Assembly (NCBI GenBank): GCA_963781665.1
Contig: CAWAGA010000002.1
Span: 2,666,001 to 2,730,000 of the forward strand
DNA length: 64,000 bases
Reading direction: 5' to 3'
Source: JAJYIW01 sp963781665
GTDB lineage: Bacteria > Chloroflexota > Anaerolineae > Anaerolineales > Anaerolineaceae
Shown here: piece after piece, positions 40,801 through 48,330 of the stretch
How positions within the stretch are numbered: the first letter of the stretch is position 1
Layout: each line of letters starts with the position of its first letter
Program-made: the position numbers and the translations under genes
Notes under the pieces: model-generated
What the model saw: only the letters and a program-made list of their open reading frames with translations
The model's database searches: none
Told to the model about the DNA's origin: nothing

Positions 40801-41782
40801 GTCGTTCACCTGGACACCAGGTGAGGCGGATGGGCCCGGTTCCTATCCATTTACGGTCAAGGTTTGCGATAATGGCGATCCTTCAATATGCGACTTCGAG
40901 GAAATCACAGTCACTGTCAGCGAGGTGAATGTCGAGCCAGTTTTGGCAGGTATCGGAAATAAGAGTGTGGCTGAATTATCGCTGCTTACGTTCACCGCTT
41001 CAGCTACAGACGATGATTTACCTGCTAACACATTAACCTTCTCTCTCGTAGATGCACCTACAGGAGCCAGCATCGTTCCTACCACCGGTGTCTTCTCCTG
41101 GACACCTGGTGAAGCACAGGGACCTGCATCATATACATTCAGTGTAAAGGTGTGTGACGATGGCTTACCAACATCATTATGTGGCAGCGAAGAGATCACC
41201 GTCACAGTACTGGAAGGCATGCAGACAACTCACATTTCCCTGGTGATTGGCTGGAACCTGGTTTCATTCGATCTCCAACCGGTAGAAACAGGCATCGCTG
41301 ATGCTCTGGACAGCATTACCGGCAACTATGATCTTGTGTATGCCTGGGATTCCAGCGGGGCGCATTCAAGCAGTGGAAACTGGATGAAATATGCACCGCT
41401 CGCCCCGGAATTTACCAATACCCTGAATACCCTGGATGAAACCATGGGATTTTGGGTTCATATGACTGCAGCCGATGTTTTGGAGGTCACCGGACAGGTT
41501 CCAGACAATACATCCATTACATTAACCACCCAGGCTGGTGGGTGGAACCTGGTGGGATTTCCATCTACACAAGCAGGAGCGCTACCTGCAATCTTAAGCA
41601 ATAACGGTGTGAATGATGATTTCACCCTGATTTATGCTTTCCATGCAGCTGATGCTACCGACAATTGGAAGATTTTTGATCGTGAAGCGCCTTCTTGGGC
41701 TAATGATTTGACTGAATTGGCCCCTGGTTGGGGTTATTGGGTAAAGGTCAGCGCAAACCACACCTGGACTGTCAGCTATTAG
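34814..41782 (+). CDS. Giant secreted mosaic protein with a second type of metallophosphoesterase
   Basis: 2,322 residues from the ATG at 34814, chosen because GAGGA lies five bases upstream; an ATG 30 bases earlier is in frame. Order: signal peptide (1-42, VQA|ED); glycine-rich region (84-305); Ig-like module (308-414); DNRLRE-type module (416-601); a second Ig-like module (606-714); an unassigned module (715-926); bacterial repeat (931-1006); metallophosphoesterase (1064-1319) with PDIQ, VGDLV, GNHD, VVQHD and CGHMH; Fn3-like; two tandem-95 modules; FYG module (1575-1672); PKD; four He_PIG-like Ig repeats (1756-2134); GWNLV module (2139-2322). The first metal motif is D-x-Q rather than D-x-H, as in the CSTP1-like branch, so it is not simply a copy of the PAP-like enzymes. 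No dockerin. Confidence 0.87.
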   Translation: MATIKKSRKNQPFSSARLFRGLFALIFVFSLIGMQQPKTVQAEDYLASCTGACTITTSGSSVIYTFTGNGTLTPSTALSANILVVAGGGGGGGKNNIATTYGGGGGAGGVIAQNGVSLSINTYTVTVGVGGTSGTNNTKGGNGGNSVFGSYTATGGGGGGTAYSGQTTGNDGGSGGGGGVGGSTAGPGGAGTDGQGTAGAGATTDSPKRGGGGGGAGAAGSAQNGGDGISSAITGTTVTYAGGGGGGGGTAGTAGTGGGGAGNSSGAGTAGAANTGGGGGGAGSANTTTYTGGAGGSGIVIISYNLAPTITITGTLTAFSSEPGTPSPEQSYSVSGTNLAEDISITAPTDFEISATSGSGFGSSVTLSQSGGVVASTLIYVRFNRAVLGTSSGDISHVSSGASTVNLAVSGTAEYIPLSLTFQDGVDGYSGTRDTYIFNTSPSTVRGSETTFVQDYDTATVERRSLLLFDLSSIPAGATITSAEFDFYVTAEGQGFNMYRMLVPWDEASVTYESIGNRHFQADDVDAESSIDTSWTGHDGLTEFSSVSIPAETIQDWVDGTLPNYGWMMIATDIPGGDGQQLASRENGTQDRNPKLIVNYFPSSSNSTITISGTPLTPFSSTPGTPSAEQSYSVSGSNLSDDILITAPANFEVSTTSGSGFASEVILSKSAGSVPPTPIYVRYYRATAGESSGNITHTSTDAVQKDVAVSGTAMTGWVAYNDCAFIDGQTTSNITTYQCYTNGAGGELTDYYTGLGTGVTLSVSTSGTVESQITSDYIGEETNSGTDAYIIFHDFVNMVGGGRLTKSDTGTVTLAFAGLDPAKTYSLVATANRGNTDYTDRESTFLLADALTAINASTTGVTVGTKNFAEDSTSFCTGYNTENGYVARWTGIDPGPDGDFSLTTTATGAGDYGYMPAVFMLQEGSGEPSVQHTLTVGDNGHGSVTLSPPGGVYYEGATVTLTPVPDTGFVFGSWSGLNDTDLVDNGNGTWSISMDADKSVTANFLVSSENVAPDQPQLVLPVDDATNVPTSPSLQVTASDPNVADTLNVSFYGRLASGTTPEEDFTLVVLPDIQNESQYNTAMLTSQMNWIKDHYTTDNIVFVTSVGDLVNTASDTTQYNNADAGFDILDTGGVPYSVSPGNHDMGAGSLYNNDTYFGIARFTSQPWYQGHYGSDNYNNYSFFSADGMDFILINLQYTPSTDQINWADALLKANPGKRGIVVQHDILNTNDSWNNQASFTALKDNPNLFMMLCGHMHAATDGAAYRAELGDDGHTIHVVMQDYQDFSNGNGWLRIYRFSPADDMIYMTTYSPYVPGSITTDPDQKNLAYEMEGNSDPFTLIDTVSSVTNGDNVSVSWPGLLTNTEYEWYATVSDGSLASTGSVWSFTTGTDANTQPVADNQSVTTDEDTGKEITLTGSDANSDPLTYSVGTPSHGSLAGTAPQVTYTPDLDYFGPDSFTFTVNDGSEDSLPATVSITISAINDAPVANPQNVQTQVNTPVEITLTGTDVDNTTLNYLVVDGPTNGSISGSGSTLSYTPDLDYSGSDSFTFKINDGALDSNIAEISIVVNPGSPPSFPSSFYGEIHIYDNPPIVGGTVLAYVPGVADTAASATITNDAGNLVYTINVPQDDGIGDKQGGIEGDLVTFKIGDRILATGVWHAGTNTEINFHPPEALPGGPYIGTAGAAIAFSGSANDWASDAVTYQWDWNNDSVYDETGSSPNHTWSNYGAYTVGLKVSDSIGGEGKATVDVAINNLAPVLGTINSKSINELSQLAFTATATDHDPFTFSLTGAPTGASITSGGNFTWTPTEAQGPGDFTFTVKVCDDQTPAMCAEEDITVTVNEVNVAPVLAGIGSQSVAELANLNFTASATDDDLPANSLSFSLANGSIGSVPAGAAIGLSGGDFSWTPNEAQGAGSYIFDVCVSDEMVSDCETITVTVSEVNSAPVLDAIGSRSVAELDTLTFNAHSTDGDLPANTLTYSLEDAPVAASIVSSTGSFTWTPGEADGPGSYPFTVKVCDNGDPSICDFEEITVTVSEVNVEPVLAGIGNKSVAELSLLTFTASATDDDLPANTLTFSLVDAPTGASIVPTTGVFSWTPGEAQGPASYTFSVKVCDDGLPTSLCGSEEITVTVLEGMQTTHISLVIGWNLVSFDLQPVETGIADALDSITGNYDLVYAWDSSGAHSSSGNWMKYAPLAPEFTNTLNTLDETMGFWVHMTAADVLEVTGQVPDNTSITLTTQAGGWNLVGFPSTQAGALPAILSNNGVNDDFTLIYAFHAADATDNWKIFDREAPSWANDLTELAPGWGYWVKVSANHTWTVSY

Positions 41783-41796
41783 GCGCAAGTAGATGA

Positions 41797-41843
41797 GTAG
41801 GGCAGGTTGGAGGCTAAGTAAACCAGTTTCTAGCCTGTCCTAC
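41797..41843. terminator. Intergenic hairpin, GTAGGGCAGG/CCTGTCCTAC
   Basis: Ten-bp stem with one mismatch, with an inner GGCTA/TAGCC stem. It is related in sequence to the hairpins at 17729 and 34694 and is a probable terminator without a strong T run. Confidence 0.5.
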
Positions 41844-41866
41844 CCAGGAAAATTCGAGGGAGATCA

Positions 41867-42532
41867 ATGAAAAATTTTATCAAGGTAACCATCCTTCTGG
41901 CGATTTGCCTGGCAAGTTTATTCTTAACTAAACCGGTTCAGGCATTTCCTCCGCTGCCCTCCAGTTTTTATGGAACGATTAAGGTTGACGGAACCAATAT
42001 TCCGGATGGGACCCCGGTCGAAGCTTCAATTAATGGTCATATATATGCTCAAGGCCAGACCCAAACTTATCAGGGTGATTCCGTATATTCGTTGGATATA
42101 CCCGGAGATGACTCGACGACCACAGACATTGAAGGTGGGCGCGATGGGGACCTGATTATTTTTACGGTTGGAGGTACACAAACCCAACAAACAGGGGTGT
42201 GGAAGGGAGGAACAAATGTCAGTTTAAATCTCATTTTATCTACATTGACGGCTCAAGATACTTCTATTTCTCCGCTGAACCCCACCCCAACAGAAAACGC
42301 AATACAGGCGACGGAGAATTTACCGACAACCCCCAATTTAACCTCAACCGCTGGCGTGATTGAAGAGACCCAAACCACGGATTCATCGATCTTACCAACT
42401 CAGGCCAATTCTGCAGGATCCAATTCATTAGCCACCACGATGAGTTCAGGTGGAACAATTATTGGAATCGCTGTCGTCATCATCTTAGTTTTGTTAGTTG
42501 TTTTTTGGCGGTCCATTTTTCAGAAACCTTAA
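41867..42532 (+). CDS. Membrane-anchored FYG-module protein
   Basis: 221 residues, with a GAGGGAGAT ribosome site. Signal peptide (1-25, VQA|FP), a single FYG module (26-125: PSSFYGTIKVDG, then DIPGDD, EGG, GD, GVWKGGTNVSLNL), a Thr/Ser/Asn/Gln-rich linker (125-190) and a C-terminal membrane helix (about 194-216, GGTIIGIAVVIILVLLVVFW) with a short cytoplasmic tail. This is the only protein of the block with an obvious membrane anchor, so it may display the FYG module at the cell surface, possibly as receptor or partner for the larger FYG-containing proteins. The function is unknown. Confidence 0.8.
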   Translation: MKNFIKVTILLAICLASLFLTKPVQAFPPLPSSFYGTIKVDGTNIPDGTPVEASINGHIYAQGQTQTYQGDSVYSLDIPGDDSTTTDIEGGRDGDLIIFTVGGTQTQQTGVWKGGTNVSLNLILSTLTAQDTSISPLNPTPTENAIQATENLPTTPNLTSTAGVIEETQTTDSSILPTQANSAGSNSLATTMSSGGTIIGIAVVIILVLLVVFWRSIFQKP

Positions 42533-42570
42533 GGTTGTAAGGGTAGTAGTGATCGTAAGGAGTTGCTGGA

Positions 42571-44381
42571 ATGAAAAAAACTCGTTCTCTACTTGTTCTT
42601 TTCCTGGTGATTTGCATGTTGGTTTTAAACGTGCAAACCGTATTGGCCTTTCCCCCGCTGCCATCCGGTTTTTATGGGACGGTAAAAATAGATGGAGTGA
42701 ATGTGCCAAATGACACAGTCATCTATGCTGAAATCAACGGACACGTATATGCATCAGCGGTAGTCATTTTATATAACGGAGGAACCGTTTACAGCCTGGA
42801 TGTTCCTGGGAATGACACGGATACACCAGACATCATTGAGGGTGGCGTTGAGGGAGACACTGTGGTCTTTTTAATCGGTACGATACAAGCTACCCAAACT
42901 GGGATCTGGCATAGTGGGACCGACATTTCGTTTAATTTGACCGGTTTTACGAACCATGCTCCAACGGACATTAGTCTGTCGAACAGCAGTGTAGCCGAGA
43001 ATGCAGCTACCAACACCGTGGTAGGGACCCTATCGAGCACCGATGCAGATGCGGGCAACACCTTTACATACACGCTGGTGAGCGGAACCGGTTCGACAGA
43101 CAATGGCTCATTCAATATATCAGTCAGCAGCCTGCGTGCCACAGCGGCCTTTGATTATGAGATGAAGTCCAGCTACACGGTGCGCATCCGCACGACCGAC
43201 CAGGGTGGGCTGTATGTTGAAAAAGTTTTCACCATCTCGGTAACCGATGTAAATGAAGCTCCAACTGATATCAGCCTGTCGAACAGCAGTATAGCCGAGA
43301 ATGCAGCCGCCAACACCGTGGTAGGGACCCTATCGAGCACCGATGTAGATGCGGGCAACACCTTTGCATATACGCTGGTGAGTGGGACCGGTTCAACAGA
43401 CAATGGCTCATTCAATATATCAGTCAGCAGCCTGCGCGCCACAACAGCCTTTGATTATGAGATGAAGTCCAGCTACACGGTGCGCATCCGCACGACCGAC
43501 CAGGGTGGGCTGTATGTTGAAAAAGTTTTCACCATCTCGGTAACCAATGTAAATGAAGCTCCAGTAATCACAGAAGGAACTTCGGCAGGTGTCTTGATGT
43601 CAATCAACGGATCACCGATCGTTTTCGATCTCACGCTCCATGCTACAGACGTTGACGCGGGAGATACCTTGTCATGGAGTATTTCCTCGCCTGCTTCTCA
43701 TGGCACCGCCAGCGCATCGGGCTCGGGCTATTCAAAAGCAATTGGCTATACTCCGAATCTTAATTATGTTGGTACCGATAGTTTTATCGTCCAGGTTTCT
43801 GATGGAAAAGGAGGCGCCGACACAATTATTGTCACCGTAGATATCTCAGCTATCACTCAAATTCCACTCTACACTGGCTGGAACCTGGTTTCGTTCAATA
43901 TTCATCCCGATAACACTGCAATCACGGACGTTCTGGCATCGATAGCTGGAGATTTCAACCTGGTTTATGCCTGGAACGCAACTTCCGGATCTTGGATGAA
44001 ATATGACCCTGATGTTGACTATGGAAATACTTTGGCGGTTCTGGATGAAACCATGGGTTTCTGGATCCAAATGGACACCTCTGAAATGTTAGTTGTCAGC
44101 GGTACGCTTCCGGTTACCTCCAGCATTACCCTCAAATCTGGTTGGAATCTGGTTGGGTTCCCTGCTTCCACAGAGTCTTGTTCTTCCCAATGCATTGAGC
44201 CAGCATGGTGTTGGCAGCAATTCCATTCTGGTTTTCGCTTTTCATTCGGATGATACTGGAGATTCGTGGAAGAAATTCGAATTCTACAGTGCCTTATGGT
44301 AGTGATATGTCCGAACTGGCGCCCGGTTGGGGGTACTGGGTTCATGTGAGTGCTGATCACACCTGGAATGTGAGTTATTAA
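42571..44381 (+). pseudogene. Secreted FYG/cadherin protein, C-terminal module frameshifted
   Basis: Signal peptide (1-28), FYG module (29-125), two almost identical cadherin-like repeats (131-330), a further cadherin-like domain (331-428) and the GWNLV C-terminal module starting at about residue 430. The open frame ends at 44253, but its last residues after GWNLVGFPAST are nonsense. The expected sequence continues one frame over (LPNALSQHGVGSNSILVFAFHSDD) from about 44180, and shifts again near 44280-44305 to finish GWGYWVHVSADHTWNVSY at 44381. Two shifts in one module suggest real decay, or two local sequence errors. The first 525 residues are intact. Confidence 0.8.
42961..43560 (+). repeat. 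Two tandem 300-bp cadherin-coding repeats
   Basis: 42961-43260 and 43261-43560 are close to identical, starting CCAACNGANATNAG and ending AATGAAGCT. A third related copy is in the next gene at about 44868-45165, showing spread between genes. Confidence 0.9.
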
Positions 44382-44397
44382 CACCACTGGTTCTAAA

Positions 44398-44443
44398 CAG
44401 GCCAGATTGGAGCGCAATTGTTGTCATTCTCCAATCTGACCTG
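44398..44443 (+). terminator. Intergenic hairpin, CAGGCCAGATTGGAG stem
   Basis: CAGGCCAGATTGGAG pairs with CTCCAATCTGACCTG (15 bp, one mismatch), between the two FYG/cadherin genes. It is followed by A/T-rich sequence rather than a pure T run. Confidence 0.65.
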
Positions 44444-44479
44444 TATCTCAAAAAAATTTAATTGAAAGGAATTGCTAAA

Positions 44480-45484
44480 ATGAAGAAAATTCGTTGGCTG
44501 ATAATCCTTAGCTTGGTCCTTGGTATGTTTGTGATCAATTTGCAGACAGTCCTGGCATTTCCCCCAATCCCATCCGGTTTTTATGGGACGGTAAAAGTAG
44601 ATGGAGCTAATGTGCCCAATGGCACTGTCATCTACGCCGAAATTGATGGACAACAATATGCATCGGCAGTAGTCATGACATATAATGTAGATACTGTCTA
44701 CAGTCTGGATGTTCCTGGCGATAACTCGGATTCCCCTGGCATTCTTGAGGGCGGTGTTGAGGGAGACACCGTGGTCTTTTTCATCGGTACTATTCAAGCT
44801 ACCCAAACCGCGATCTGGCATAGTGGGACCAATATTTCTCTAAACTTGACAGGTTTTACGAACCATGCCCCGACCGACATCAGCCTGTCGAACAGCAGTG
44901 TAGCAGAGAATGCTCCGGTCAACACGGTGGTTGGGACCCTATCAACCACGGATGCAGACGCAGGCAACACCTTTACATATTCACTGGTGAGCGGAAGCGG
45001 ATCCACCGATAATGGCTCATTCAACATATCGGGCAGCAGTTTACGCACTTTGGTAGCCTTTGATTATGAGACGAAGTCCAGCTACACGGTGCGCGTCCGC
45101 ACGACCGACCAGGGTGGGCTGTATGCTGAAAAAGCGTTCACCATCGCTATCACGAATATGAACGAAGCGCCAGTATTAAATGCCATTGGTGATAAAACTG
45201 TTATTGCAGGCAAGTTATTACATTTCGTAGCCTCTGCCACGGATGTTGATCTTCCTGGTGATACGCTTGCATTCAGTCTAATTGGAGCGCCATTAGGAGC
45301 CAGCATCGACTCGGCGACTGGAGAGTTCAATTGGACCCCGACCACCGACCAGGGAAATACAGCCTACTCGTTTAGTGTACGGGTAACCGATAATGGATCG
45401 CCAGTATTTTGGGATGAAGAAGAGATCACGGTCACAGTAAACATTCTCTGGAAAATTTTTATTCCTGCGGTATATAACCCTTGA
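44480..45484 (+). CDS. Secreted FYG/cadherin/Ig protein
   Basis: 334 residues from the ATG at 44480 (AAAGGA lies nine bases upstream; an in-frame TTG 18 bases earlier is less likely). Signal peptide (1-27, VLA|FP), FYG module (28-125), one cadherin-like repeat (131-228) and one He_PIG-like Ig repeat (229-322, ending EEEITVTVNI). It closes with KIFIPAVYNP, like the short hydrophobic FLPLV-type tails often seen on exported Chloroflexota proteins. Its first 220 residues closely resemble the gene at 42571, of which it is a shortened duplicate lacking the GWNLV module. Confidence 0.82.
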   Translation: MKKIRWLIILSLVLGMFVINLQTVLAFPPIPSGFYGTVKVDGANVPNGTVIYAEIDGQQYASAVVMTYNVDTVYSLDVPGDNSDSPGILEGGVEGDTVVFFIGTIQATQTAIWHSGTNISLNLTGFTNHAPTDISLSNSSVAENAPVNTVVGTLSTTDADAGNTFTYSLVSGSGSTDNGSFNISGSSLRTLVAFDYETKSSYTVRVRTTDQGGLYAEKAFTIAITNMNEAPVLNAIGDKTVIAGKLLHFVASATDVDLPGDTLAFSLIGAPLGASIDSATGEFNWTPTTDQGNTAYSFSVRVTDNGSPVFWDEEEITVTVNILWKIFIPAVYNP

Positions 45485-45539
45485 TCAAAGTGAGGGAAAA
45501 TAGGCGGCAAATTCCTTTCTGCCTGGTTGTGTGTAGATG

Positions 45540-45586
45540 ATAGTGGTGGAGACCTGTCTGATTCTTGGGCAAGCCTCCACCACTAT
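45540..45586. terminator. Perfect 12-bp inverted repeat, ATAGTGGTGGAG stem
   Basis: ATAGTGGTGGAG and CTCCACCACTAT are separated by 23 bases, downstream of the last secreted-protein gene. Possible terminator, lacking a T run. Confidence 0.5.
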
Positions 45587-45702
45587 AATATAGAAATGTT
45601 GTGCTTTTCTGGATTAGGTGGCTGAATAGATTAAGTTACGTTAGTATTATTAACGTATAGAGCTGTATAGTTTAGTTATTCTGTTATAAGGAAGGCACTC
45701 GC

Positions 45703-45707
45703 ATTTG
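45703..45707. repeat. Target-site duplication ATTTG (left copy)
   Basis: ATTTG directly abuts the left inverted repeat of the IS21-type element; the same five bases follow its right end at 48326-48330. A 5-bp duplication fits the IS21 family. Confidence 0.75.
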
Positions 45708-45791
45708 TGCGCATTCCGGTGAATTCGTCCACCGATTCCGGTTGATGTCGGCCAGTTGGGGGCGAAGCCGAACTGGTAGGATGATTATATA

Positions 45792-46541
45792 TTAACTGGC
45801 CGACATGGGTACAGTACTTCTGAGGCGTCTTTGAGACTCCCCGGATAATTGCAACCGATAGGCATTGTTCACCAGCCGATCCAGAATGGCATCTGCCAAT
45901 GTTGGGTCTGGAATCCGCTCGTGCCAGGCTTCAACCGGAACCTGGGTGATCACTAGCGTCGAAGAACGTCCATAGCGATCATCCAGGAGATCCAATAAAT
46001 CCTGGGATTGGGTCAGAGATAAAGCATCCCGCATCCAATCGTCAAAAATCAGCAAATCAAAATGGGCCAAGGTCACAAGGAGTTTCGGATAAGACCCATC
46101 GGCGTGGGCCAGCTTCAACTCTTGAAGGAAACGGGGTGTCCGGGAATAGCGGACTGAGAAGTCAGCTCGACAAGATGCATGGCCCAGGGCACATCCGAGA
46201 TAAGTTTTCCCAGCACCGGTTGGGCCCGAAACAATCGTGTTGAGATGACGGCTGATCCAGGCGCCATGGGCCAACTCCAGAACCAGGTGTTGATCCACGC
46301 CCCGAGGAGGCGAAAAATCAAAGTCCTCGAGGGTAGCCTCCAAATGGAAATGAGCTTTTTTCAAACGGCGGCGTAAGCGACCATTGTCGCGTTGGAGAAG
46401 CTCCAAGTCCACCAGCATCGCCAGTCGTTCCTCGAAAGATAAATCGGCATATTTCGAGCTATTGAGTTGCTCTTCAATGCCACGCCGAAAAGCAGGCAGG
46501 TGCAGTAAGGTCAATTTGTCCATCAGGGGTTGCAATAACAT
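45792..46541 (-). CDS. istB: IstB transposition helper ATPase
   Basis: 249 residues, the usual IstB length. AAA+ ATPase: Walker A GPTGAGKT, Walker B LLIFDDW, sensor-like STLVITQVP, and the family end DRLVNNAYRLQLSGESQR. It starts 12 bases after the istA stop, on the same strand, in the standard operon order. It differs clearly from the partial IstB at 1-497, so the two elements arrived independently. Confidence 0.95.
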   Translation of the reverse strand: MLLQPLMDKLTLLHLPAFRRGIEEQLNSSKYADLSFEERLAMLVDLELLQRDNGRLRRRLKKAHFHLEATLEDFDFSPPRGVDQHLVLELAHGAWISRHLNTIVSGPTGAGKTYLGCALGHASCRADFSVRYSRTPRFLQELKLAHADGSYPKLLVTLAHFDLLIFDDWMRDALSLTQSQDLLDLLDDRYGRSSTLVITQVPVEAWHERIPDPTLADAILDRLVNNAYRLQLSGESQRRLRSTVPMSAS

Positions 46542-46553
46542 CGTTTTTTCTCC

Positions 46554-48098
46554 TCAGTTGTAATATTCTTTGCCGCGGATGTTGGGATGGGGTGGCAGCA
46601 GCGAAGGTTGCGGCGAGCCTTCGGAGCTAGCTAATTGATCGAGTTGGTTGACCAGGATATTCTTGATCCCCCGGTAGCTATGAATTTCGTTGGTCAGGGC
46701 ATAATGACAGGCCGATTCCAATCGTCCTGGGGTGAATTTCTTGGCAAATCCCAGGATGCCCAGGCAAGCGCGATAGGCTTGTTCGGGATGTTGCCTTGAA
46801 TTTAGTTCAAGTTGGACGATTTGAGTGGTCTGAGGGCCAATCTTCTCAGCCCAATGGATAAAACGCTCTGGGGACCACTCACTGTAGAAGCGGTGGTTGG
46901 CAGGCATATGTTCGGGAAGGGTGGTGTAGCGCCCTTTGGCAGTTGAACGTGGGTGCAAAGCCACCTGTTTCCGGTTCGAAAAAATCTGCACCGTTTTCTC
47001 AGTGACTCGTAACATCACTTCTCCCGGGTATAAATCATGGGGGACGGAATAATAATGCTCGTCGTATTCCACGTGATAATCCAGGTTGATGTTGGCTTTT
47101 TTCCAATAGGCATATTCATAGGAGGTGGCCGGGAGGGGTTTCAAGGCGGGGCGATCCACCGCTTCGAATAATTCCCGGCGGCTTTGGTGGAGATGCTCCA
47201 TGGTGCGGTTATTGAGTTCTTTCAGAAACTCACGCATGGCCCGATTCAGCTCACCCAGGCTGAAAAACTTCTGGTTACGCAACCTGGCCAGGATCCAGCG
47301 CTCCACATTTTGCACCCCCACCTCGACCTTAGCTTTGTCACGCGGCTTTTTGGTGCGCGCCGGAATCACTGCCACCCCAAAGTATTCGGCCATGGCCTGG
47401 TAAGTTAAATTAACCTCAGGGTCATAATAGCAGGGATGATGGATTCCAGCTTTTAAATTGTCGGGAACCACAACGGCCGGGACCCCTTCGAAAAAAGAAA
47501 AGGCCCGCACGTGGCCACCAATCCAGTTCGGCAAATCTTGATGCCACTGAGCTTCCGCATAGGTATAACTGCTGGCTCCCAATACCGCCACAAAGACCTC
47601 CGCTTCCCGGATTTCCCCGGTTTGAGGATCAAGGACCGGAACGGTCTGGCCAGCATAGTCGACAAACATCTTATCGCCGGCCTTGTGCTCCATATGCATC
47701 GTGGGGGGTAATTTGCCAGCCCAATCGCGATATAACTGGCAGAACTGGCTGTAGCTGTAGCCTTGAGGAAACTGTTCCAGATATTCTAGCCAAAGCAAGC
47801 GCAGCGTGACCCCTTTCTTGGCGAGTTCGCGATGAACTTTCTCCCAATCGGGCAAAGGGGTAGCCGTTGGCACAACCTGCTCTGTTCGGGGAAAGAGTAG
47901 GTCATAGAGTTGCGTGTCGCTGAGCTCTTCAGGCAATGGCCAGTGGAGCCCCGCATTTTCAGCCCGTTTGACATAATCCCCAACGGTACTATGAGAGATC
48001 CGGCAGCTGCGAGCCACGACCCGCTCGCTCAATTGACAGCCCCATCTGAGGCGCAGTATTTCTCTGATTTTTCGCACGGTTAACCTTTCTTGTGGCAT
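46554..48098 (-). CDS. istA: IS21-type transposase IstA
   Basis: 514 residues. N-terminal HTH region (about 5-45, ending SRISHSTVGDYVKR-like), rve-type DDE core with D147 (FVDYAG), D213 (VPDNLK) and E259 (KAKVEVGVQ), then the C-terminal domain with YYSVPHDL. Frame intact. The start ATG is followed outward by the multiple terminal repeats, where the protein should bind. Confidence 0.95.
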   Translation of the reverse strand: MPQERLTVRKIREILRLRWGCQLSERVVARSCRISHSTVGDYVKRAENAGLHWPLPEELSDTQLYDLLFPRTEQVVPTATPLPDWEKVHRELAKKGVTLRLLWLEYLEQFPQGYSYSQFCQLYRDWAGKLPPTMHMEHKAGDKMFVDYAGQTVPVLDPQTGEIREAEVFVAVLGASSYTYAEAQWHQDLPNWIGGHVRAFSFFEGVPAVVVPDNLKAGIHHPCYYDPEVNLTYQAMAEYFGVAVIPARTKKPRDKAKVEVGVQNVERWILARLRNQKFFSLGELNRAMREFLKELNNRTMEHLHQSRRELFEAVDRPALKPLPATSYEYAYWKKANINLDYHVEYDEHYYSVPHDLYPGEVMLRVTEKTVQIFSNRKQVALHPRSTAKGRYTTLPEHMPANHRFYSEWSPERFIHWAEKIGPQTTQIVQLELNSRQHPEQAYRACLGILGFAKKFTPGRLESACHYALTNEIHSYRGIKNILVNQLDQLASSEGSPQPSLLPPHPNIRGKEYYN

Positions 48099-48325
48099 TT
48101 TCTCCTCCTGAATTTAGAAGGCAAGAATGCCACACTTTCTCAAGATTAACCAGTTCTGCTTCGCTTTCCCCGCTAATTCCCCTTAAGATTCTGATGGATG
48201 TCGGCCACTGATTCCGGTGTAATTTAAAAAGTGGCCGCCATCGCCCGGAATCGCTGGCCGACATCCGTCGGATTCGGTGGCCGACATCGTCCGGAATCAC
48301 TGGCCGATTTCCCCCGGAATCCGCA

Positions 48326-48330
48326 ATTTG
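48326..48330. repeat. Target-site duplication ATTTG (right copy)
   Basis: Right copy of the 5-bp duplication next to the CGCA end of the IS21-type element. Confidence 0.75.

Larger units (their letters stand above)
45708..48325 (-). mobile_element. Complete IS21-type element, 2,618 bp
   Basis: Ends are imperfect inverted repeats: left TGCGCATTCCGG and right (read inward) TGCGGATTCCGG, with similarity continuing through a second ATTCCGG. It starts TG and ends CA, and contains several GGCCGACAT-type subterminal repeats on both sides. It carries intact istA and istB and is flanked by ATTTG duplications. All parts are intact, so the element may be mobile. Confidence 0.9.

Noticed and set aside
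42961..43560. Tandem repeats that might suggest a CRISPR array
   Set aside because: Units are 300 bp, in frame, code cadherin-like domains and have no spacer structure. No cas genes are present anywhere in the window.
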